Shown here: positions 1 through 5,629 of the stretch, piece after piece
Layout of the letters: every line of letters starts with the position of its first letter
How positions within the stretch are numbered: the first letter of the stretch is position 1
Assembly: GCA_016869335.1 (NCBI GenBank)
Contig: VGEJ01000194.1
Coordinates: forward strand, 1 to 5,629
Reading direction: 5' to 3'
DNA length: 5,629 bases
Origin: Alphaproteobacteria bacterium
GTDB taxonomy: Bacteria; Pseudomonadota; Alphaproteobacteria; VGEJ01
Position numbers and translations under genes: made by a program
Notes under the pieces: generated by a model
Seen by the model: only the letters and a program-made list of their open reading frames with translations
Told to the model about the DNA's origin: nothing
The model's database searches: none

Positions 1-1071
<1,071 letters not shown>

Positions 1072-1077
1072 GCGATG

Positions 1078-1082
1078 CACCT
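1078..1082 (-). promoter_or_regulatory. Ribosome-binding site of the RhlE-type helicase
   Basis: AGGTG on the minus strand, 6 bases before ATG 1071. It decides the start: an in-frame GTG at 1080 overlaps this site and directly follows a TAG, so it is a poor alternative. Confidence 0.65.
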
Positions 1083-1114
1083 ATGGGCTGGCGGCGCCTG
1101 CCGGCGATGACGAA

Positions 1115-1141
1115 GGCCGCACCCTTGGCCGAGGTGCGGCC
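1115..1141. repeat. Perfect 9-bp inverted repeat (hairpin) between lipoprotein and helicase genes
   Basis: GGCCGCACC (1115-1123) and GGTGCGGCC (1133-1141) are exact reverse complements separated by 9 bases. The RNA would form a very stable GC-rich stem on either strand. It lies 43 bases after the stop of the 1185-1751 gene and 43 bases before the helicase ATG. Read on the minus strand the stem is followed by TTCGTCATCG, not a T run, so it is not a classic intrinsic terminator. It could be a weak or factor-assisted terminator, a 3'-end stabilising stem, or a leader structure of the helicase mRNA. The helicase possibility is attractive because such enzymes can regulate their own leaders, but that is inference. 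Confidence 0.6.
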
Positions 1142-1142
1142 C

Positions 1143-1160
1143 CACGCGTGCGCCCGGGCG
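1143..1160. repeat. Two adjoining short palindromes
   Basis: CACGCGTG (1143-1150) is directly followed by CGCCCGGGCG (1151-1160). Both are perfect palindromes and stand one base from the 9-bp inverted repeat. In GC-rich DNA short palindromes arise often by chance, so a protein-binding role is only a possibility. Confidence 0.3.
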
Positions 1161-1184
1161 GGCGAGCCTATCACCACCGACGCC

Positions 1185-1751
1185 TTAGCATCCGGGGGCT
1201 CCCGCACACGGCGTGGGCGGCAAGAACGGCTCCCTGGGCGGCAGCAGGTTCAGCATTACTTGGTCCAGGAAGTCGTCGAAGGCCGGATCCCCGGGCCCGG
1301 CTGCGGCCGGCACCTCGGCGCGCACGCTCGCCACGAGCCGATCGCCTGCGCACATGGCCACCTGCACCCGTGTCCGCCCCGGATACGCCGCGAACGCCAC
1401 CTCGCCGATGCGCCCGCACAAGGCCTCATCGCCCAGCACCCGCTCGGGATTGAACGCGAGCACGATGCGCTGCGAGGCGCGCGCGCGCTCCGAAGGCCGC
1501 GTAGTGAGGCGGGCCGGCGGCAGCCAGCCGGGCAGTGACAAGGACGCCGCGATCTCTTCGCGATAGTCGGCCGGCGGGTCGGCGAACGCATTGCCCGCCA
1601 CCTCGACGGCCACTTCGCCCGGCGCCGCCACGTGCTGCACGAGGCTCTGCGAGTAGGGCTTCACCTGGTAGATGTTGGATACCGTCACCACGCCAGCGCA
1701 CCCGGCAAGCATGCCGATTGCAACGCCGGCCACACCATACCGCCACATCAT
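1185..1751 (-). CDS. Predicted small lipoprotein, distal member of a tandem paralogous pair
   Basis: I recognise no family. From ATG 1751 it is 188 aa. MMWR, a hydrophobic stretch and lipobox LAGC (15-18) form a convincing type II signal peptide, so the mature protein should be lipid-anchored at Cys18 and face the periplasm. Mature landmarks are SLVQH (36-40), a G-x-V-x-V-x-V-x-G strip (45-53), LPGW (73-76), RIVLAF (95-100), Cys112 and Cys134, DPAF (155-158) and a Pro-rich tail carrying Cys182 and Cys188. The same landmarks occur, with nearly the same spacing, in the gene just upstream (1823-2344), which points to an old duplication; Cys112/Cys134 may form a disulfide. The frame is open back to GTG 1826, which overlaps the upstream stop as GTGA, but that start adds 25 residues before the signal peptide. 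I prefer ATG 1751 (ATG 1748 is equivalent). No start has a clear Shine-Dalgarno. Confidence 0.75.
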   Translation of the reverse strand: MMWRYGVAGVAIGMLAGCAGVVTVSNIYQVKPYSQSLVQHVAAPGEVAVEVAGNAFADPPADYREEIAASLSLPGWLPPARLTTRPSERARASQRIVLAFNPERVLGDEALCGRIGEVAFAAYPGRTRVQVAMCAGDRLVASVRAEVPAAAGPGDPAFDDFLDQVMLNLLPPREPFLPPTPCAGAPGC

Positions 1752-1784
1752 CGATGATCGGTCCGCGTAGGATCTCAGGCCCCA

Positions 1785-1813
1785 TACATAGGGGGCTCGG
1801 GGCCCTTGGACAA
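1785..1813 (-). promoter_or_regulatory. Weak sigma-70-like promoter candidate for the distal lipoprotein
   Basis: On the minus strand TTGTCC (1813-1808) and TATGTA (1790-1785) are 17 bases apart. They match the TTGACA and TATAAT consensus at 4 and 3 of 6 positions. Initiation near 1778 would leave a leader of about 27 bases before ATG 1751, which agrees with that start. The match is weak and the gene may simply be read through from parE. The element lies within a longer imperfect fold with GGCCCC/GGGGCC arms (1778-1783 and 1799-1804). Confidence 0.22.
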
Positions 1814-1822
1814 GCCGCCTCG

Positions 1823-2344
1823 TCACGACGTACCGCGTGGCCGGCCGGGATGTTTGAGGACCAGGACGCGCTCGGTCAGCCGGTCGAGGAGGGCGCGGAA
1901 GCCGGGATCGGCGAGGGTGCTCGGGCGGGTGCCCGCGACGAAGGCCTGGCTCAGCGCCTCGTTGCGATCACAGAAGGCGCCAAGAACGCTCAGCGTGCCG
2001 CTCGTCGGCTGCATCGGGATGGTCTCGCGCGCGGCACAGACCTGATGCCCGCGCGGGCGCTCGATCGCTGGAGCGAACACGACGACAAGTCGCATCGTCG
2101 AGGCCGCCGATGTGGCGTCGGCAAGCACGAAGCCACGGCTGCCGGCCCAGCTTGGTACCCGAAGCGCCGCGGCCACCGCGCCCGCGTCATCAAACGGCGC
2201 GCCGTGGACGACAACGGGAATGCGACCCGATCGCCCGGCGTACTGAACCAGATGGGGGCCGTAATAGATACTCCGCAACTCCCAAACCGGCTCGCCATCG
2301 AATTCGGGCGCGGCACAAGCCGCCAGCCAAGCCAACGCGAACAC
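1823..2344 (-). CDS. Predicted small lipoprotein, proximal member of a tandem paralogous pair
   Basis: I recognise no family. From GTG 2344 it is 173 aa. The N-terminus FALAWLAAC ends in lipobox LAAC (7-10), predicting lipidation at Cys10 and export. Mature landmarks are LVQY (32-35), G-x-I-x-V-x-V-x-G (40-48), VPSW (63-66), RLVVVF (85-90), Cys103 and Cys125, and DPGF (146-149). These match the following gene in order, and the two internal Cys are 22 residues apart in both, so I call them paralogues. The start is uncertain. GTG 2344 leaves only a few uncharged residues before the lipid-accepting Cys and has no Shine-Dalgarno. The frame stays open upstream and encodes a more natural basic n-region (GRQRLPQPIAA), but with no ATG, GTG or TTG there; a CTG at 2365 is the nearest rare alternative. 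The gene begins 58 bases after the parE stop and may be transcribed with it. Confidence 0.72.
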   Translation of the reverse strand: MFALAWLAACAAPEFDGEPVWELRSIYYGPHLVQYAGRSGRIPVVVHGAPFDDAGAVAAALRVPSWAGSRGFVLADATSAASTMRLVVVFAPAIERPRGHQVCAARETIPMQPTSGTLSVLGAFCDRNEALSQAFVAGTRPSTLADPGFRALLDRLTERVLVLKHPGRPRGTS

Positions 2345-2402
2345 TGCGGCTATGGGCTGCGGCAGTCGTTGGCGGCCGGAAGCGACCCGGCGCCTCTCTG
2401 CG

Positions 2403-4379
2403 TCAGATGTCGAGATCGGAGACCTCCGGCGCCCGCTCCTGGATGAACGCCAGCCGAAGCTCGGGGTTGCGCCCCATCAGGCGCTCGACCGCCTGGCCGG
2501 TCTCGTCCTGTTCGGCGGCCGCGATCTCGACGCGTAGCAGGGTACGATGGCCGAGCCGCATCGTCGTCTCGCGGAGCTGAGCCGGCATCATCTCGCCGAG
2601 GCCCTTGAAGCGGCTGACATCGACACCGCCCTTGTCGCCGAACACCTCGCGCATCTGCCGATCCCGGTCAGCGTCGTCGCGGGCATACACGATCCGCCCG
2701 CCGTGGCTGAGCCGATAGAGCGGCGGCTGCGCCAAGTACAGGTGGCCACTGCGTATGAGCCCCGGCATCTCGCGATAGAAGAACGTCAGCAGCAGCGCGG
2801 CGATGTGCGCCCCGTCGACATCGGCGTCCGTCATGATCACGATCTTGTCGTAGCGCAGGTCGCGCTCAGAAAACCGCTCGCGCACGCCGCAGCCGAGCGC
2901 CTGCGTGAGGTCGGCCAGCTCCTGATTGCTGCGCAACTTGTCCTGCCCGGCGCTGGCGACGTTCAGGATCTTGCCGCGGAGCGACAGTACCGCCTGAAAC
3001 GATCGCTCACGCGCCTGTTTCGCCGAGCCCCCGGCGGAATCGCCTTCGACAAGAAACAGCTCGGTTCCTTCGGGTCCGTCGCGGCTGCAATCGGCCAGCT
3101 TGCCGGGCAGGCGTACTTTGCGCACCGCCGACTTGTGGCGGCTCTCCCGCTCCTCACGCCGGCGCAACCGCTCCTCGAGCCGCTCGAGGACGCTGCCGAG
3201 GAGGGTGTTGGCCACTTCAGGGGCGCCGCTGAGCCAATGGTCGAAGTGGTCCCTGATCACCCCATCGACCAGCTTGGTCGCCTCCGGGTTGGCCAGCCGC
3301 TCCTTGGTCTGGCCGGCGAACTGCGGCTCGCGGATGAACAAGGACAGCGCACCGATGGCGCCGGATAACACATCGTCCGCGGTAAGCAGCACGGCACGCC
3401 GGTTGCCGGTGAGCTCACCGAAGGCCTTCAACGCCTTGGTCAGTCCCGACCGCAATCCGGCCTCGTGGGTGCCGCCCTCCGCCGTCGGAATGGCATTGCA
3501 GTAGGACGACAGCGCCGTCTCCTCGTCCGCGGTCCACGCGATTGCCCATTCGATCCGGCCGCCGCCGCTCAGGGCGACACGGCCCGCGAACGAGGTTGGC
3601 GTCAGGCTCTCGCGTCCCTTGAGAAGCTCGCGCAGGTAGTCGTCGAGCCCATCGGGAAAGACGAATGTCGCCTCCGCCGGGGTCTGGTCGGGCGCCTTGA
3701 TGAGGGCCGGATCGCAGCGCCAGCGCACTTCGACGCCACCGTGCAGGTAGGCCTTGGCGCGCGCCATGCGGAACACGCGCGCTGGGCGGAAGGCGGCATC
3801 GGGACCGAACACCTCGGCATCCGGGCGAACGCTCACTGCGGTGCCCCGGCCGTTGCCACCGTTGGCCGCGATCAGCTTGGTGATCGGCTGGCCGCGGCGA
3901 TAGCGCTGCGTCCACACCCGGTCCTCGCGCGCGACCTCGACCCGCAGTGCCTCGCTCAGCGCGTTGACGACGCTGAGTCCAACGCCATGCAGTCCACCCG
4001 AGGTCTGATAGACGGTGCCGCCGAACTTGCCACCCGAATGCAGCGTCGTGAGGATGACCTCGAGTGCCGAGCGGCGCGGGAACTTGGGGTGCGGGTCCAC
4101 CGGGATGCCGCGCCCGTTGTCGCGGACGGTCAGGGTGCCATCGCCGGCGAGGTCGACCTCGATCCGGCTGGCCGCACCGACTACAACCTCATCCATCGCA
4201 TTGTCGAGGAGCTCGGCTGCGAGCTGGTGCAGCGCGCGCTCGTCGGTGCCGCCAATGAACATGCCCGGGCGGCGGCGGACCGGCTCGAGGCCCTCGAGCA
4301 CCTCGATGTCGGCCGCCGAGTACGCGGCCTTGCCGCGGCCGGGGCGCCGCCGCTCCGGACCGCCGAAGAGATCAGCCAT
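2403..4379 (-). CDS. parE: DNA topoisomerase IV subunit B (ParE)
   Basis: The ATPase subunit of topoisomerase IV, which with ParC decatenates daughter chromosomes and relaxes supercoils. At 658 aa it has ParE length, well below GyrB of about 800. The GHKL ATPase domain shows catalytic Glu56 and Asn60 in ELLDN, DNGRGIP 87-93, the ATP lid SGGKFGG..QTSGGLHGVG about 115-134 and the QTK loop at 357-359 with Lys359. The TOPRIM domain has EGDSAGGSAKQA 445-456 with Glu445, and DADVD 518-522 for metal binding. PPLYRL 552-557 and FKGLGEM 591-597 complete the C-terminal core. HIAALLLTFFYREMP (525-539) and the terminal DLDI favour ParE over GyrB. One oddity is VLSLRGK, with Ser466 where type IIA enzymes nearly always have Pro (LPL[RK]GK). 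The ATG at 4379 has no evident Shine-Dalgarno, and a promoter candidate ends only 11 bases before it. Confidence 0.96.
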   Translation of the reverse strand: MADLFGGPERRRPGRGKAAYSAADIEVLEGLEPVRRRPGMFIGGTDERALHQLAAELLDNAMDEVVVGAASRIEVDLAGDGTLTVRDNGRGIPVDPHPKFPRRSALEVILTTLHSGGKFGGTVYQTSGGLHGVGLSVVNALSEALRVEVAREDRVWTQRYRRGQPITKLIAANGGNGRGTAVSVRPDAEVFGPDAAFRPARVFRMARAKAYLHGGVEVRWRCDPALIKAPDQTPAEATFVFPDGLDDYLRELLKGRESLTPTSFAGRVALSGGGRIEWAIAWTADEETALSSYCNAIPTAEGGTHEAGLRSGLTKALKAFGELTGNRRAVLLTADDVLSGAIGALSLFIREPQFAGQTKERLANPEATKLVDGVIRDHFDHWLSGAPEVANTLLGSVLERLEERLRRREERESRHKSAVRKVRLPGKLADCSRDGPEGTELFLVEGDSAGGSAKQARERSFQAVLSLRGKILNVASAGQDKLRSNQELADLTQALGCGVRERFSERDLRYDKIVIMTDADVDGAHIAALLLTFFYREMPGLIRSGHLYLAQPPLYRLSHGGRIVYARDDADRDRQMREVFGDKGGVDVSRFKGLGEMMPAQLRETTMRLGHRTLLRVEIAAAEQDETGQAVERLMGRNPELRLAFIQERAPEVSDLDI

Positions 4380-4390
4380 GATGGGCCGGG

Positions 4391-4419
4391 ACTATAGGCG
4401 CGGTCTCGGTCTCACACAA
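4391..4419 (-). promoter_or_regulatory. Promoter candidate for parE, implying a nearly leaderless mRNA
   Basis: On the minus strand TTGTGT (4419-4414) and TATAGT (4396-4391) are separated by exactly 17 bases. The -10 matches TATAAT at 5 of 6 positions; the -35 keeps the TTG. Initiation about 7 bases downstream would fall near 4384, leaving about 5 bases before ATG 4379. This fits the lack of a Shine-Dalgarno for parE. The spacer contains the tandem hexamer GAGACC GAGACC, which may be chance. Confidence 0.45.
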
Positions 4420-4446
4420 GATATGGTGGTTGGCGGCAGCAGTTGC

Positions 4447-5187
4447 CTACACGTGCTGGCCGCCGTTGACGTGGATTTCGGCGCCGCTCACGTAACTCGA
4501 CTCATCCGTGCACAGGTAGTAGATCGTCCGCGCGATCTCCTCGGGGGTGCCGAGGCGGCGCAGCGGGATGTCGTTGGCGAGCGATTCGTACTCGGGTCCG
4601 ATCATCGCCGTGCGGATCTCGCCCGGCGCGATGGCGTTGACGCGGATCCCGAACGGGCCGAAGTCGGAGGCCATCTCGCGGGTGAGCGCGGCGAGCGCTG
4701 CCTTGGAGGTCGCGTACGCCGCGCCGGCGAAAGGGTGAACCCGTCCGCCCGCGATCGAGGTCACGTTGACGACGGAGCCGCGGCCCATCTTGAGCTCCTC
4801 GATCAGTCCGCGAGCGAGCAGCACGGGCGCGTAGAAGTTCACGCTAAACACCGTCTCCCACGTGGCGACCGCGGTGTCGAGCGAGCCGAGCCGCTTGCCG
4901 CCTGGCCCCTTCGGGGAGATCCCGGCGTTGTTCACCAGGGCGTTGAGCGGCGCGCCGTGCAGGCGCTCCCGCAGTGTCTCGATGCCGTGCTCGGTGGCCG
5001 CGGCGTCGGCGAGATCGATGACGACGTGGTCGTCGGCTCCACCCTCCCAGGGGCAGTCCTCGGGGAACGGATGCCGCGAGCAGGTGATGACCCGCCAGCC
5101 GGCCGCGCCGAAGCGCTTGACCGTGGCATGCCCGATGCCGCGGCTGGCGCCCGTCAGGATCAGCGTGCGGCGGGTGTTCGCGGTCAC
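4447..5187 (-). CDS. Short-chain dehydrogenase/reductase (SDR), classical type
   Basis: A 246-aa NAD(P)(H)-dependent oxidoreductase of the classical SDR family, cytoplasmic, with no signal or membrane segment. The Rossmann dinucleotide motif TGASRGIG is at 12-19, Asp58 of the adenine pocket is in VIDLAD, NNAG is at 86-89, and the catalytic set is Asn117, Ser144, Tyr158 and Lys162 (YATSK). PGEIRT at 188-193 and the NGG C-terminus are typical of FabG-like members. Arg16 inside the glycine motif and Arg38 after the second strand suggest a preference for NADP(H). The substrate cannot be deduced; FabG-like 3-oxoacyl reduction is only one option. Translation starts at GTG 5187, overlapping the previous stop as GTGA, with AAGGTGG 10 bases upstream inside the previous gene, so it is probably coupled to the 119-aa protein. 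No clear terminator follows its stop. Confidence 0.93.
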   Translation of the reverse strand: MTANTRRTLILTGASRGIGHATVKRFGAAGWRVITCSRHPFPEDCPWEGGADDHVVIDLADAAATEHGIETLRERLHGAPLNALVNNAGISPKGPGGKRLGSLDTAVATWETVFSVNFYAPVLLARGLIEELKMGRGSVVNVTSIAGGRVHPFAGAAYATSKAALAALTREMASDFGPFGIRVNAIAPGEIRTAMIGPEYESLANDIPLRRLGTPEEIARTIYYLCTDESSYVSGAEIHVNGGQHV

Positions 5188-5543
5188 TGGACGCTGACCA
5201 CCTTGAAAGTAAGCACCTGACCGTCCTGCTCGGTGATCGTCACGTACTCGCCGACGCGGAAGACGTGGCCCTCGATCCGGTAGAACGCCTCATCGTCCTC
5301 TTCGCCCGGCTGGTAGGAGAATGCCCAGGTCCGGTGCCGGGTATGATGCAGCTCGCCGACCCGGTCGTCCTCGTTCTCCCAGAACCGGACCACCCGGCAC
5401 GCCCGGCGAGCCGAGGGCCACGCTTCCGTATCGAGGTAGCCCTCCTCGGTGAGGGGCGCGGCGAACTCATAGCCTCGGGTGCTGGAACCGGCGGGGAACT
5501 CGCGGGTGCGTGCCAGCTCCAGCCGGATCGTCTTGAGCGCCAT
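5184..5543 (-). CDS. Conserved hypothetical protein, 119 aa, translationally coupled to the SDR
   Basis: A small soluble protein with no signal peptide or membrane segment. It begins MALKTIRLELAR, continues with a Gly/Ser turn and a GYEFAAPL segment (24-31), has a Trp/Arg-rich middle (VVRFWENEDD 51-60, WAFSY 73-77), an acidic patch EEDDE (81-85) and ends in a beta-rich GHVFRVGEYVTI stretch (92-103) and FKVVSVQ. It looks to me like a small uncharacterised protein common in alphaproteobacteria, but I cannot name a domain and give no function. The start is well supported by GGAGGAG 6 bases before the ATG. Its TGA overlaps the GTG start of the reductase by 4 bases, so the two are probably made together. 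An accessory or regulatory role for the reductase is possible but only inferred. Confidence 0.85.
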   Translation of the reverse strand: MALKTIRLELARTREFPAGSSTRGYEFAAPLTEEGYLDTEAWPSARRACRVVRFWENEDDRVGELHHTRHRTWAFSYQPGEEDDEAFYRIEGHVFRVGEYVTITEQDGQVLTFKVVSVQ

Positions 5544-5546
5544 GGG

Positions 5547-5554
5547 TCTCCTCC
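5547..5554 (-). promoter_or_regulatory. Strong ribosome-binding site of the 119-aa conserved protein
   Basis: GGAGGAGA on the minus strand, close to the full anti-Shine-Dalgarno complement and at a good distance from ATG 5543. It is the strongest such site in the window and suggests the 119-aa protein and coupled reductase are well translated. Confidence 0.75.
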
Positions 5555-5567
5555 GCGGAAGCCGGAT

Positions 5568-5629
5568 TCAGGCGGTGGCCCCATTATTGGGGGCGATCAT
5601 GTCAAAGGCAAACCGCCACTGGGCGGTGC
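5568..5629 (-). CDS. C-terminal end of an unidentified upstream gene (partial)
   Basis: From the right edge one minus-strand frame reads TAQWRFAFDMIAPNNGATA and stops at TGA 5570-5568, 24 bases before the next ATG. The codons lean towards G/C in third position like the neighbours, and the other two minus frames stop earlier. Nineteen residues are too few to assign a product. If real, it would be the gene before the 119-aa protein in the same transcription unit. The alternative is that this is leader DNA, or that a divergent plus-strand gene begins at ATG 5599. Confidence 0.35.
   Translation of the reverse strand, partial: TAQWRFAFDMIAPNNGATA

Noticed and set aside
1535..2446. Plus-strand 303-codon frame across both lipoprotein genes.
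   Set aside because: Low-complexity Arg/Pro/Ala translation with no motif, while the opposite strand encodes two proteins with lipoboxes and mutual similarity.
2547..5220. Long plus-strand open frames opposite parE and the reductase (2547-3368, 3465-4397, 4015-5220).
   Set aside because: They lie antisense to well-identified genes, their translations are rich in Arg, Ala and Gly without recognisable domains, and open mirror frames are expected in GC-rich DNA.
5588..5610. Perfect TTGACA on the minus strand (in TTTGACATGATCG) as a -35 box for the 119-aa gene.
   Set aside because: The only -10-like hexamer, AATAAT, is about 11 bases away, too close for a sigma-70 promoter.
5579..5627. Inverted repeats CCCCA-TTAT-TGGGG (5579-5592) and ACCGCC-ACTG-GGCGGT (5612-5627) as operator or terminator.
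   Set aside because: Both fall within the probable end of a coding frame, have short arms and no T run; chance is likely.
5599..5629. Possible divergent plus-strand gene starting ATG 5599 (MSKANRHWAV).
   Set aside because: Only ten codons are visible with a weak ribosome site, and a minus-strand C-terminus explains the same bases at least as well.

Overview
The window reads as a stretch of chromosome from a GC-rich alphaproteobacterium, probably of the Rhodospirillales or Rhizobiales type. This rests on strong G/C preference at third codon positions, an alphaproteobacterial-looking ParE (HIAALLLTFFYREMP, C-terminal DLDI), an RhlE-type DEAD-box helicase and a small conserved protein that resembles an alphaproteobacterial family. 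The genus is not resolved. Every gene I can support lies on the minus strand; the long plus-strand frames are mirror images of real genes.

Layout in the direction of transcription (right to left): the last 19 codons of an unidentified gene (5568-5629); a 119-aa conserved protein of unknown function (5184-5543) with a strong ribosome-binding site; a classical short-chain dehydrogenase/reductase (4447-5187) whose GTG start overlaps the previous stop by 4 bases; a 67-base gap with a promoter candidate; parE, topoisomerase IV subunit B (2403-4379); a small predicted lipoprotein (1823-2344); a second small predicted lipoprotein (1185-1751) that appears to be a diverged tandem duplicate of the first; a 113-base gap with a perfect 9-bp inverted repeat; and a DEAD-box RNA helicase of the RhlE type (1-1071), cut by the left edge before its stop codon.

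The genes form loosely linked units, not one obvious pathway. The 119-aa protein and the reductase are probably co-translated. parE seems to have its own promoter, placed so close to its ATG that the mRNA would be nearly leaderless. The two lipoproteins follow parE and may be read through from it. The helicase is probably a separate unit for RNA remodelling.

I see no mobile element, CRISPR array, tRNA, rRNA, phage gene or defence cassette. The most novel content is the lipoprotein pair: no recognised family, a shared skeleton with identical spacing between several landmark residues, and a conserved Cys-x21-Cys pair. No gene-free stretch exceeds about 115 bases.
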